The notes under the pieces were generated by a model. That model was not told where the DNA came from and did not search any database. It saw only the letters and a list, made by a program, of their open reading frames with translations. A stretch of DNA of 64,000 bases from Calditrichia bacterium. GTDB taxonomy: Bacteria; Calditrichota; Calditrichia; RBG-13-44-9; J075. The stretch covers positions 1 through 64,000 of the forward strand of contig JANQRS010000060.1 in NCBI GenBank assembly GCA_028284445.1. Direction: 5' to 3'. This document shows, piece by piece, positions 34,727 to 43,021 of the stretch. Made by a program: the position numbers and the translations under genes. The number at the start of each line of letters is the position of its first letter. Positions within the stretch are counted from its first letter, which is position 1.

Positions 34727-34770
34727 TTCAAACTTCCTCCAAAATCTCCTCAAATTTCCTTCAAAATCAC
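34727..34770 (+). promoter_or_regulatory. Four 11-bp direct repeats upstream of the TonB receptor gene
   Basis: Four consecutive 11-nt units: TTCAAACTTCC, TCCAAAATCTC, CTCAAATTTCC, TTCAAAATCAC. Direct repeats with one-helical-turn spacing are the usual target of OmpR-type regulators. The array begins right after the kinase stop codon and ends 56 bases before the receptor start. Confidence 0.65.
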
Positions 34771-34826
34771 GCCTTATCTATCGCCTGTATCAGATATGTT
34801 TTCAACAATATTCAAGGAGATAAGCA

Positions 34827-37187
34827 ATGAAAAAGATGGCGTTTTTCATTATTCTGTTTTGTTTCGCGCACGCTCCATTACAAGGTCAAGACGAAGTCAC
34901 CCTGAGCGGATTTCTCCGCGACTCTGCAAATGGCGAAGCCTTGATCGGCGCAAATATATCGATCCCGGAACTGGCCAAAGGCACGGCATCCAACCAATAC
35001 GGATTCTTTTCCTTAACCCTCCCGGCCGGCAGCTATGAGGTCGTTTTTGAATACATCGGCTTTGACGCCATTTGCCGCACTCTGACATTGACAAATGATC
35101 TTAAGCTGACCCTCGAACTCCGTCAGGCGGCCGTCGCCGGGGATGAGGTTGTGGTCTCAGCTGAACGAGCCGACCGGAACGTCAACAGCATCGAAATGAG
35201 TGTGGCGCGCCTCGACGTAAAGACTGTCGAGAAAGTGCCGGTTGTTCTTGGAGAGGCAGACATCCTCAAAACCATCCAACTGCTGCCGGGTATAAGCACT
35301 GCTGCAGAAGGGAGCTCCGGATTTAACGTTCGCGGCGGTGCGGCGGATCAAAACCTGGTATTGCTTGACGAAGCACCGGTTTTTAATGCGTCGCACCTCT
35401 TTGGTTTCTTTTCCGTGTTTAATGCTGATGCAACAAATGACGTGCAGATTTACAAGGGCGGGATTCCGGCTCGCTATGGCAGCCGGCTGTCATCGGTGCT
35501 AGATGTTCGCCAAAAGGAAGGTAATAGCAAGTCGTTTAAAGCTTCCGGCGGCCTGGGATTGATCGCCAGCCGCTTGCTGCTTGAAGGCCCGATCAATAAG
35601 GGCCGTGGATCATATATGCTGGCCGGGCGTCGCTCATACGGAGATCTCTTTCTGAAGCTCTCTGGCAACGATAACACCGCCTATTTCTATGACTTGAATT
35701 TTAAAAGCAATTACGAAATCAATTCTGCCAACCGAATTTTTCTCTCCGGCTATTTCGGACGGGACCGCTTTGAAATAGCCGATATTTTCGGCACATCATG
35801 GGGAAATTCCGCATTTACCCTGCGCTGGAATCACCTGTTTAGCAATAAGCTGTTTTCGAACTTTTCCGCGATTTACAGCAACTACGATTACTCTCTGGAC
35901 ATTCTTGCCAGCGGTGCCTCATATAACTGGAAATCCAACATCATTAACACTCACTTGAAGGGAGACCTCACCTGGTTTCTCAGCGATCAGCACCAAATAT
36001 ACTTTGGCGGCAACGCCACTTATTACCTCTTCCAACCGGGCAAGGTCCGCGAGATTAATCAATCGAACATCACTCCAGTAGATCTCGATGAAAAATTCGC
36101 CCTGGAACCTTCGGCATATGTCAGCCACGAATGGAAACTGAATAGTGCTCTTACGCTGCGTTCCGGACTGCGCTTCTCGTCCTTTTCCCGCCTTGGCAAG
36201 CAGCGCATATTCAGCTATCAAAATGGGGCGCCGGTGATTTTCAATCAAAATCTCGGTCTCTATCAATCCGCTTCGGTCGTCGACAGTATAAGCTACGGCA
36301 CAAATGATTTGATCGAACGCTTTAGCGGTTTGGAGCCCCGGGTCTCAGCAAAAGTCAATCTTGGCCAACAACAGTCGCTTAAAATGAGCTATAATCGGAC
36401 CCGGCAATACCTGCATCTAATTTCCAATACAACCTCCCCAACCCCACTTGATATCTGGGTGCCAAGCGGGCCCTTTATCAAGCCGCAGATTGCGGATCAA
36501 TTTGCCGCCGGTTATTTCCACAATTTTCGTGACGGTCAAATTGAAACCTCCGTGGAAGGATTTTACAAAACCATGCAGAACCAGCTGGATTATATCGATG
36601 GTGCGGACTTGACGGTTAACAACAGGCTTGAAACAGAGTTGCTCAGCGGAGAGGGACGGGCATACGGTATGGAGGTTTACCTGCGCAAAAACAGCGGGCG
36701 CTGGAGCGGTTGGCTCAGCTACACGCTGTCTCGAAGTGAAAGGCAGATCACGGGCTTGTCGTCTCTCGATCCCGGCATCAACAATGGCGAGTATTACCCG
36801 AACAGTTACGACAAGACGCATGATCTTTCCTTAACGACGATCTTTGAGCCCAACGAAAACTGGACACTATCAAGCAATTTTGTCTACCAGAGCGGGCGGC
36901 CGATCACCTATCCGCAGGGACGTTACCAGATTCTCGGCTTGGCGATACCGCATTTTGAAGACCGTAATCAGAATCGTCTGCCGGCTTATCACCGCCTGGA
37001 CCTCAGCCTGACTATGCATCAACGCTTCGGCGGCGACTGGATCTTCAGCATTTACAATGTCTATAATCGGCAGAATGCGTCCTCGATTACTTTTCGCGAG
37101 AATGAAGATCAACCTGGACTCACAGAAGCGGTACAAACCTCGATCTTCGGGATCGTTCCGTCCATTACGTATAACGTGAAGTTTTAG
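34827..37187 (+). CDS. TonB-dependent receptor with carboxypeptidase-like N-terminal domain
   Basis: A 786-residue outer-membrane receptor. A signal peptide ends near LQGQDE. Residues 25-100 are the carboxypeptidase-regulatory-like domain common in Bacteroidota receptors (LSGFLRDSANGEALIGANISI). The plug domain follows with GFNVRGGAADQNLVLLDEAPVF and PARYGSRLSSVLDVR. The remainder is a beta barrel ending in a Phe (YNVKF). AAGGAG precedes the ATG. A DUF4249 lipoprotein gene follows, the usual partner of this receptor subtype. It imports an unknown substrate using TonB energy and is probably controlled by the two-component system upstream. Confidence 0.92.
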   Translation: MKKMAFFIILFCFAHAPLQGQDEVTLSGFLRDSANGEALIGANISIPELAKGTASNQYGFFSLTLPAGSYEVVFEYIGFDAICRTLTLTNDLKLTLELRQAAVAGDEVVVSAERADRNVNSIEMSVARLDVKTVEKVPVVLGEADILKTIQLLPGISTAAEGSSGFNVRGGAADQNLVLLDEAPVFNASHLFGFFSVFNADATNDVQIYKGGIPARYGSRLSSVLDVRQKEGNSKSFKASGGLGLIASRLLLEGPINKGRGSYMLAGRRSYGDLFLKLSGNDNTAYFYDLNFKSNYEINSANRIFLSGYFGRDRFEIADIFGTSWGNSAFTLRWNHLFSNKLFSNFSAIYSNYDYSLDILASGASYNWKSNIINTHLKGDLTWFLSDQHQIYFGGNATYYLFQPGKVREINQSNITPVDLDEKFALEPSAYVSHEWKLNSALTLRSGLRFSSFSRLGKQRIFSYQNGAPVIFNQNLGLYQSASVVDSISYGTNDLIERFSGLEPRVSAKVNLGQQQSLKMSYNRTRQYLHLISNTTSPTPLDIWVPSGPFIKPQIADQFAAGYFHNFRDGQIETSVEGFYKTMQNQLDYIDGADLTVNNRLETELLSGEGRAYGMEVYLRKNSGRWSGWLSYTLSRSERQITGLSSLDPGINNGEYYPNSYDKTHDLSLTTIFEPNENWTLSSNFVYQSGRPITYPQGRYQILGLAIPHFEDRNQNRLPAYHRLDLSLTMHQRFGGDWIFSIYNVYNRQNASSITFRENEDQPGLTEAVQTSIFGIVPSITYNVKF

Positions 37188-37192
37188 CATCA

Positions 37193-37236
37193 ACATCCCC
37201 CTGCGTCCCCCTTCGAAGGGGGAAACAGGAGGATGT
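37193..37236. repeat. C/G-rich palindromic element, copy 1
   Basis: Nested inverted repeat: ACATCCCCCTG paired with CAGGAGGATGT (one mismatch) around a perfect CCCCCTTCGAAGGGGG core. It lies just after the TonB receptor stop. A second copy at 38247-38285 follows the next gene. Confidence 0.75.
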
Positions 37237-37300
37237 TTCCACCAATTCGCGATAACGCGAACGCAATGAGCTGACACGCGCGCAGCGAGTTTACAATCAA

Positions 37301-37340
37301 CGCCTTAACGCCTTAACGCCTTAACGCCTTAACGAATCAA
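37301..37340. repeat. Octamer tandem array (CGCCTTAA units)
   Basis: Four perfect copies of CGCCTTAA and one CGAATCAA in exact 8-nt phase. On the minus strand the units read TTAAGGCG/TTGATTCG, which rotate to CGTTAAGG and CGTTGATT and so belong to the same type as the arrays at 1-94 and 1492-1547. The array ends directly before the ribosome binding site of the DUF4249 gene. Confidence 0.85.
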
Positions 37341-37356
37341 CAAACAGGAGCACCTC

Positions 37357-38214
37357 ATGTTCAAATACATCAGAATTCTAATAGCAGCAATGGCTGGAGT
37401 GGCCATTCTCAGTTGTGAAAAGGTGGTAGACCTGAATCTTGAGACCGGTGAAGAACGGCTGGTGGTTGAAGGCCGAATTGAAAAGATTCTCGGTCAAGAC
37501 AATGGCTATCAGCATATCGACCTGTCGACAACCGGTCCCTACCTTGGCAGTGAAGTGCCACCACCGGTAAGCAATGCGACCGTTGAGGTCAGCGATGATC
37601 TTGGAGGTTCCTGGGTGCTGATTGAGTCTGCCAGCATTCCCAGCAGGTACGAAACGAACAACCTGATTGCAGCGGTTGGACGCACCTATACACTTGAGGT
37701 TCAATATAATGGACAAACTTTTCAGGCTAGCGAGACATTGCGTAATGTTGCCGCCATCGATTCGATTTATCAATATTTTGTGGAAGAGAACGAGTTTGAA
37801 GACGAAGGCCTTCGCGCCCGCATCGATTTTAGTGATCCGGCCGACGAAGTCAATTTTTACATGTGGGAGCAGTACATGGATGGCGAGCTGCAGTTATTAC
37901 CTGATCCCGGCAACAAATTCAACCTGATTGCCAAGGATGAATTTTACAATGGGCAACGCATCAGCGGTTATGAGCCAAATGAAGAGGCGGTTGTGGAACC
38001 GGGCTCAACCGTGACCATCCGCCAGCTGTCACTTTCTGAGGCGGCCTACGATTACTTCTTTCTTATATTTGACCAAACCGCGGGGGCAGATATCTTTACG
38101 CCTCCCCCGGCAACGATTCGCGGTAATATTCGTAATCTGACCAATGCGGATAATTACGCCCTTGGCTACTTTGGGGCCAGCGCCGTGGCGGAAGCGGTCT
38201 TGGTTGTTAGGTGA
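37357..38214 (+). CDS. DUF4249-family lipoprotein, TonB-receptor partner
   Basis: A 285-residue lipoprotein with lipobox AILSC (Cys20) followed by EKVVDLNLETGEERLVVEGRI, the DUF4249 family opening. Mid-protein motifs are VEVSDD, YTLEVQYNGQTFQASETL, LRARIDFSDPADEVNFYMWE, and near the end FFTPPPATIRGNI-type and ALGYFGASAV sequences. AGGAG lies before the ATG. In Bacteroidota this family is encoded beside TonB-dependent receptors of the type found just upstream; it is probably a surface lipoprotein that works with the receptor. Confidence 0.85.
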   Translation: MFKYIRILIAAMAGVAILSCEKVVDLNLETGEERLVVEGRIEKILGQDNGYQHIDLSTTGPYLGSEVPPPVSNATVEVSDDLGGSWVLIESASIPSRYETNNLIAAVGRTYTLEVQYNGQTFQASETLRNVAAIDSIYQYFVEENEFEDEGLRARIDFSDPADEVNFYMWEQYMDGELQLLPDPGNKFNLIAKDEFYNGQRISGYEPNEEAVVEPGSTVTIRQLSLSEAAYDYFFLIFDQTAGADIFTPPPATIRGNIRNLTNADNYALGYFGASAVAEAVLVVR

Positions 38215-38246
38215 TAGATGAGAGTTGCAAGGATCTTGTGCGTGGT

Positions 38247-38285
38247 ACATCCCCCTGCCCCTTCGAAGGGGATTCAGGGGGATGT
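38247..38285. repeat. C/G-rich palindromic element, copy 2
   Basis: ACATCCCCCTG, CCCCTTCGAAGGGG, ATT, CAGGGGGATGT: a perfect nested palindrome matching the element at 37193-37236. It lies between the DUF4249 and R2lox genes, so the two copies bracket the DUF4249 gene. Confidence 0.75.
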
Positions 38286-38314
38286 GCATTCATCTCACAA
38301 CTTTTGCTCTATCT

Positions 38315-39649
38315 TCACGCTTCAAATTCTATCTCATCAAAGGGTTTGCTGACCGCTTGCTCGATGCGCTTCATCCGTTTGTCGAACTGATCCATGGCGT
38401 AGCCAATAAAATCTTCCGGTTTCAACCCAAATGGCAACACCTCATATGGCTCAAAGATCTGGTTTATGGTTTCCAGGGCCAATTCCAGCAAGTCTGCCAT
38501 GCGTTTTTCCAGCACCCGCCATAGCGAGGTATCCTGAGCGATCAGGCGTGATAGCAAATAAATACCGTAGGCAATATGTCGCGACTCATCACGTTTGAGC
38601 AAACCAATGCCCTCACGGAGTCCGGGCAATAGATTGTTACGCTGAAGCATTTCATAATAGGCGTGATAGCCAGTTTCCGCCAGGGTGCCTTCCACCACCA
38701 TATTATAAGTCGCCGAAGCGCGGATTTGGGCAGCTGGTGACGCATCTGCCAACAGGGCATTCATGGCAGTTGGTAATTCCTCGTAGAAGATCCGCCGATA
38801 GGCTGATGAGTGAAAGCGACTGAGGTCGCTGCAATCTTCGGCTACCTCGTCAAGGAAGCGGCGGAAAAATTCAGTGTGTTTTGCCTCTTCCCATAAAAAC
38901 GTGCTGAGATACATTTCCTCTTCGATGCGCCCTTCTTTAGCAACTGCCATCATCAGTGGCAGTAAGTCAAGTGTAACCGATTCTTCGCCAGCCTGGAAAA
39001 GGCTGGTCAGATGGAGCAGCACTTCCTTTTCCAAATCATTCAGCCCTTGCCAATCGCTGATGTCTTTCTCAAAACTGATATCGGAAGGATTCCAGATGCC
39101 CAGGCGCTTGGCCTTCTGATAGAGTTTCATCGGCAACAAGTCGTGCCTCAGGCCCTGCAGGCTGGTAGTAGCAAACACTTTCTCTTTGCCATTAACCGGG
39201 GTGGCAACAACCGCTGCGCCATTTTCCGCTACCGGCGCTGAACCGGGCAGCAAGGCATCGACATTGGCTGCAGACTTCACTAACTCTTTAGCAGCGCTGC
39301 CGTAACGAGCCAGCGCAAAGAGATTTCCCTTGCTCAATTTTAGCTTGCTCCGCATCAGGGCCATAATCGGGTCCAATTCACCCTTCAGAATTGCCAACCA
39401 GTTAGTGCGCTCACCCTCTATCACGTACGGCACTTTATCGATATCATCGTTGGTCGCCAACCGTGCTTCTCGACAGGTCCCTTGCCATAGATCGAGGTAG
39501 ACCTGGCGAGTAGGCTCCGTGGCCTCTTCGGCCATCACCAGAACCAGCGGCCATTTCCAATTACGAGCCGCCTGACGATACACATCATTATTATTGAGCT
39601 CTTCTCCCCAGGCCTTCGCCCATTCCGGACTAAATACTTCGTGAGGCAT
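38315..39649 (-). CDS. SCP2 sterol-carrier domain fused to R2-like ligand-binding oxidase (R2lox)
   Basis: A 444-residue two-domain protein. Residues 1-130 look like an SCP2 lipid-binding domain (VIEGERTNWLAILKGELDPIMALMRSKLKLSKGN). Residues 160-440 match R2lox, the Mn/Fe ferritin-like oxidases related to ribonucleotide reductase R2. All metal ligands are present: Glu222, Glu255-x-x-His258, Glu320 and Glu355-x-x-His358. Val225 and Tyr315, the pair cross-linked in characterised R2lox proteins, are also conserved with identical spacing. The ATG at 39649 with AAGGAG six bases upstream was chosen over a TTG at 39670. It may oxidise a hydrophobic ligand delivered by its own lipid-binding domain (inference). 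Confidence 0.87.
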   Translation of the reverse strand: MPHEVFSPEWAKAWGEELNNNDVYRQAARNWKWPLVLVMAEEATEPTRQVYLDLWQGTCREARLATNDDIDKVPYVIEGERTNWLAILKGELDPIMALMRSKLKLSKGNLFALARYGSAAKELVKSAANVDALLPGSAPVAENGAAVVATPVNGKEKVFATTSLQGLRHDLLPMKLYQKAKRLGIWNPSDISFEKDISDWQGLNDLEKEVLLHLTSLFQAGEESVTLDLLPLMMAVAKEGRIEEEMYLSTFLWEEAKHTEFFRRFLDEVAEDCSDLSRFHSSAYRRIFYEELPTAMNALLADASPAAQIRASATYNMVVEGTLAETGYHAYYEMLQRNNLLPGLREGIGLLKRDESRHIAYGIYLLSRLIAQDTSLWRVLEKRMADLLELALETINQIFEPYEVLPFGLKPEDFIGYAMDQFDKRMKRIEQAVSKPFDEIEFEA

Positions 39650-39663
39650 AATGGTCTCCTTCG

Positions 39664-39697
39664 TCGACAAATTTCAAATTCCAACAGGACAAATTCC
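39664..39697. repeat. Dispersed AAATTCCAACAGGA repeat, single copy
   Basis: Shares AAATTCCAACAGGA and AATTCCAAAA with the three copies at 58447-58555. It lies in the promoter region of the R2lox fusion gene. Confidence 0.6.
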
Positions 39698-39785
39698 AAA
39701 AGCTGTAAACCTGTAAATCTGCAAAAAGATTGACGCGAAGGAAGCGAAGAATAGCTAACGGCCGTTAAGTAAAGCGTCAGCAACC

Positions 39786-39818
39786 TAATCTTCAATCTTC
39801 AATGGTCAATCGTCAATG
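39786..39818 (-). repeat. Heptamer repeat array behind the symporter stop codon
   Basis: On the minus strand: ATTGACG, ATTGACC, ATTGAAG, ATTGAAG, ATTAGG in 7-nt phase, beginning three bases after the TAG stop of the symporter gene. Confidence 0.75.
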
Positions 39819-39820
39819 CC

Positions 39821-41446
39821 CTATCCCATTCCCCAATTCTGAATCGCCCAAAGCGACACGAGTATCAATAAAAAGTATCCCACCAGAACACCATACACCG
39901 GAAACCAACTCCGTTCCTGGGCAAGTATTTTACCGGCAGAGAGGGTGTATCGTTCCGCCTGTTCGCTAATGGGCTTTGGAAACACAATACTGATCAGCAG
40001 GGTTATGCTCGCTGCCAGCAGGGTGCCGGTGAAATTCCACCAAATCCAATGCACATTAAAGGTCCAGCTAAAATGCCACCAAAGCCAGGGCTCTCCACTC
40101 ATGAACTGCCAGAGGAAAATATTGAAACTCACACCGGCAAGGATGCCAGCAAAGATACTCGACGTTGTGGCGCGTCGCGAAAGAATGCCGACCAGAAAGG
40201 CGGCAAGAATCGGTCCGTAGAACGCCGACCCAATCTTATTGATGCCCTCAACAATCGTTTCGAATTGCCCGACGGCAAAAGCAAAGCCGGTTGCGAAAGC
40301 CCCCCAGGCAACGGTGACCACCTTACTCATCCAAAGGGTGCGATCCCCCAACTGATTATTAGGGTCGATAAAGTCGCGGATCGTAGCGGCGGAAAGCGAG
40401 TTCAGCACTGAATCGAGGCTGGACATAGTGGCAGCCAACAAGGCAGCGAACAACAGGGCCCGCAGGCCAGTCGGTAAATGCAAAAGAATAAACTGCGGCA
40501 CCAGGTAGTCAAGATGCTGATCAGGAACGGCCGCCTGTAATTCCGGCGACTGCTGATAGACGGCAAATACGGCAATCCCCACCAGCATATACAGCCCGGT
40601 CAGAGGAAAACGCGCCAGGCCGTTTAATAGCAACGATTTTTTGGTAGCAGATACCGACTCCGCAGATAGCTCGCGTTGCACCTGACTTTGGTCAGTGCCA
40701 TAGTAAGACATGTATAGGAAAAAACCGCCAATCAACAATCCCCAAAACGGTACTGCAGAATCATCGTTGATCCCGGTTGAAAAATCCAGGGTTTGCATGC
40801 GTTCCGCCGGAAAAGCAGCAAAAATTTGTCCGAAGCCGCCCACGCTGTCCGCAGCATAAATTAAACAGGCGCCAATCCCGACGAGCAGGATCACCATTTG
40901 GATAACATCGGAGTACACCACCGCGGCCATACCGCCAATGGTATCGTAAATAACGGTTACCACCCCGATGATGACAATCGTGATCCAGAGTGGTATCTCC
41001 AGGCAGACTGACAAGACTATGGCGCTGGCATATACCACCACCGCAGCAGCCATGCCGCGGCTTAGGAGAAACACGGCGCTCACCAACTGACGAATCGAGC
41101 GATCAAAACGCAATTCCAGATATTCGTAAACGCTGACCAGCCTCAATTCGTGAAAAAAGGGAATGAGGATCATCATGATAAGGATGACAGAGAGCGGAAC
41201 AGCCATTTCATATTGCAGCCAATTCAGGCCGCCGCCAGGACGCAGGGCCACAAAAGCAGGTTTGGAGATAAAGCTGATTGCAGAGGTTTGGGTGGCCATT
41301 GTACTGATGCCAATCGCCCACCAGGACATTTGTCGTCCGGCGACATAATAGTCTTCTTCATCGGACTGGTTTCGTCCCAGATACACGCTGAACAATATCA
41401 TGCCCAGCAGGTAAGCAGCAATGATCGCCCAATCTATTCCATTCAT
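39821..41446 (-). CDS. Sodium:solute symporter (SSS family)
   Basis: A 541-residue membrane protein with about 13-14 helices. Family features are the opening IDWAIIAAYLLGMILFSVYLGR, the EDYYVAGRQMSWWAIGISTMATQTSAISFIS stretch with Na-site residues, YDTIGGMAAVVYSDVIQMVIL, and LAATMSSLDSVLNSLSAATIRDFI. It imports an organic solute (sugar, amino acid or organic acid) with sodium. There is no adjacent catabolic gene to indicate the substrate. The ribosome binding site is weak. The region upstream contains a heptamer array. Confidence 0.92.
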   Translation of the reverse strand: MNGIDWAIIAAYLLGMILFSVYLGRNQSDEEDYYVAGRQMSWWAIGISTMATQTSAISFISKPAFVALRPGGGLNWLQYEMAVPLSVILIMMILIPFFHELRLVSVYEYLELRFDRSIRQLVSAVFLLSRGMAAAVVVYASAIVLSVCLEIPLWITIVIIGVVTVIYDTIGGMAAVVYSDVIQMVILLVGIGACLIYAADSVGGFGQIFAAFPAERMQTLDFSTGINDDSAVPFWGLLIGGFFLYMSYYGTDQSQVQRELSAESVSATKKSLLLNGLARFPLTGLYMLVGIAVFAVYQQSPELQAAVPDQHLDYLVPQFILLHLPTGLRALLFAALLAATMSSLDSVLNSLSAATIRDFIDPNNQLGDRTLWMSKVVTVAWGAFATGFAFAVGQFETIVEGINKIGSAFYGPILAAFLVGILSRRATTSSIFAGILAGVSFNIFLWQFMSGEPWLWWHFSWTFNVHWIWWNFTGTLLAASITLLISIVFPKPISEQAERYTLSAGKILAQERSWFPVYGVLVGYFLLILVSLWAIQNWGMG

Positions 41447-41518
41447 CGTGGGAAAAGATTACGAAGGTTTCAAATATGATCCAAGGCCAATTCGTCAATG
41501 TCAGGCCATAGGTTTGGA

Positions 41519-41563
41519 AATGTCGAATGACAAATGACAAATGTCGAACGTCGAATGACGGAC
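41519..41563 (+). repeat. Heptamer repeat array upstream of the symporter
   Basis: Units GTCGAAT, GACAAAT, GACAAAT, GTCGAAC, GTCGAAT in 7-nt phase. It lies between the symporter start and the WYL regulator stop, in antisense orientation to both, unlike the other copies. Confidence 0.8.
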
Positions 41564-41603
41564 ATGGCGTAAGTTTCGTAATTGCACGCAGGTCGCTTGT
41601 CCT

Positions 41604-42296
41604 TTATTCCGGATGACAGGCAGACTCCTTTAGCATATATGCAGCGAGGTTTTTGTCCGGCTCGTCATCAAAGATCTCTTCAAGATACTGCACTGTGCGA
41701 ATTCGATCGAGGCGGAAATGACGAAAATCCTGGCGTGTTTCGCACCAGCTTGCCAGCACCCATACCGGGCTTAGAAATATCAAGGCCAAAGGCTGTAATG
41801 TGCGGGAAGTGTTTCGATTTGCCTGGTCGCTATATTCGATATGGATTTTACGGCGCACACGAATGCATTCTCGCAAATCGGAAAAACTCACCGTCCACGG
41901 TACGATTGGCGGCGTAGATACTGCATACGTGGTGATCTGTTGCAATTCCCCCTGGTATTTGGCAGGCAACACTGCTTGAATCTTCGCGAAGGCATTGTTG
42001 GCTTTGACTGCAAACTTATCGTCGGTCCATTGTCGCACCATACTAATTCCCAAACTAATGGCCTCCAACTCATCGGCATCAAAGGTGATGGGTGGCAGAT
42101 AGTATTGTTTATCTATAACGTAGCCGACACCTGCTTCTCCCATGATCGGCGCTCCGGAGCCGATTAAATCCTGAATGTCCCGATAAACCGTGCGAGTACA
42201 AATATCGAATTCTTCAGCAATGCGTTTTGCGGTAACTGCCTGACGCCTACCGCGAAGGAAGTGAACAATTTTAATCAGTCTATCGGCACGCCGCAT
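41604..42296 (-). CDS. YafY-type transcriptional regulator (HTH-11 plus WYL domain)
   Basis: A 230-residue regulator. The N-terminal helix-turn-helix reads ADRLIKIVHFLRGRRQAVTAKRIAEEFDICTRTVYRDIQDLIGSGAPI. The C-terminal WYL-type ligand-binding region includes RKIHIEYSDQANRNTSRTLQPLALIFLSPVWVLASWCETRQDFRHFRLDRI. The ATG at 42296 with AGGAGA six bases upstream is preferred to an in-frame codon at 42314. It is divergent from a VOC-family gene, a pairing seen often for this regulator class, with a perfect palindrome between the two genes. Confidence 0.92.
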   Translation of the reverse strand: MRRADRLIKIVHFLRGRRQAVTAKRIAEEFDICTRTVYRDIQDLIGSGAPIMGEAGVGYVIDKQYYLPPITFDADELEAISLGISMVRQWTDDKFAVKANNAFAKIQAVLPAKYQGELQQITTYAVSTPPIVPWTVSFSDLRECIRVRRKIHIEYSDQANRNTSRTLQPLALIFLSPVWVLASWCETRQDFRHFRLDRIRTVQYLEEIFDDEPDKNLAAYMLKESACHPE

Positions 42297-42343
42297 ATCG
42301 TTTCTCCTAATCATCTTGAACGTTGCCTTTAAGGTAAAGCAAG

Positions 42344-42369
42344 TCTACTGACACCATGCTGTCAGTAGA
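42344..42369. promoter_or_regulatory. Operator palindrome between divergent WYL regulator and VOC genes
   Basis: TCTACTGACA-N6-TGTCAGTAGA, a perfect 26-bp inverted repeat (core TGACACCATGCTGTCA). A further half-site AGTCAGTA follows at about 42371. The position, between two divergent starts, fits binding by the YafY-type regulator. Confidence 0.75.
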
Positions 42370-42482
42370 TAGTCAGTATACTATTTGTGAATGCGCTAAA
42401 CCTTTGTCGGGAGACTGCATACCCAGCAGATAACCCGAGTGTCTGGTTTTAAACAATCTAATCTAATACTGGAGATAATTCT

Positions 42483-42860
42483 ATGCCTAATCCTGTAAGC
42501 TGGTTTGATATTTATGTTACTGACATGAACAGAGCTCAAAAATTCTATGAGTCGGTTCTCAATATTCAATTGGGTGATTTCGGTGATCCAAGTGATCACA
42601 ATATTGTCATGAAGTCATTTCCCGCAGATAGGGAAAACTACGGCGCGACCGGGGCGCTGGTTAAAATGGAAGGTGCGCCTGTCGGGCAAAACAGCGTGCT
42701 GGTATATTTCTCATGCGATGACTGCTCTGTCGAAGAAACACGTGTTGAGTCATCTGGCGGCAAGGTGGCAAGACCGAAATATTCGATCGGCGAATACGGC
42801 TTTGTGTCGCTAGTAGTAGATACCGAAGGCAATATGTTTGGATTACATTCGTTGAAGTAA
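42483..42860 (+). CDS. VOC-family (glyoxalase/bleomycin-resistance fold) protein
   Basis: A 125-residue single-module VOC protein with WFDIYVTDMNRAQKFYESVLNI, VYFSCDDCSVEETRVESSGGKVARPKYSIGEYGFVSLVVDTEGNMFGLHS. This matches the YhcH/PhnB-like group commonly encoded beside YafY-type regulators. GGAG lies before the ATG. It is transcribed divergently from the regulator gene and shares the palindromic operator region. The substrate is unknown; roles in stress or toxic-compound handling are typical of the fold but not shown here. Confidence 0.9.
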   Translation: MPNPVSWFDIYVTDMNRAQKFYESVLNIQLGDFGDPSDHNIVMKSFPADRENYGATGALVKMEGAPVGQNSVLVYFSCDDCSVEETRVESSGGKVARPKYSIGEYGFVSLVVDTEGNMFGLHSLK

Positions 42861-42987
42861 GGTATCCTTCAAAAGAACTCAGCCACAGAAGCATTTGGAG
42901 TAATGGAGTAATGGAACTTTGATTGACAGCAGTCCGAGTCAAATTAAATTCCAACACTCCAATTATCCTCCCTGTCCTCTGTGGCCA

Positions 42988-43018
42988 AATTTGTCATTCG
43001 ACATTTGTCATTTGTCCC
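42988..43018 (-). repeat. Heptamer repeat array behind the giant TPR gene
   Basis: On the minus strand: GACAAAT, GACAAAT, GTCGAAT, GACAAAT, starting a few bases after the AAATGA stop of the TPR gene, in the sense direction. Confidence 0.8.
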
Positions 43019-43021
43019 TTA

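Noticed and set aside
38315..39649. Class I ribonucleotide reductase beta subunit
   Set aside because: The ligand set and the Val/Tyr pair are those of R2lox. No NrdA gene is near, and the protein has an extra lipid-binding domain.
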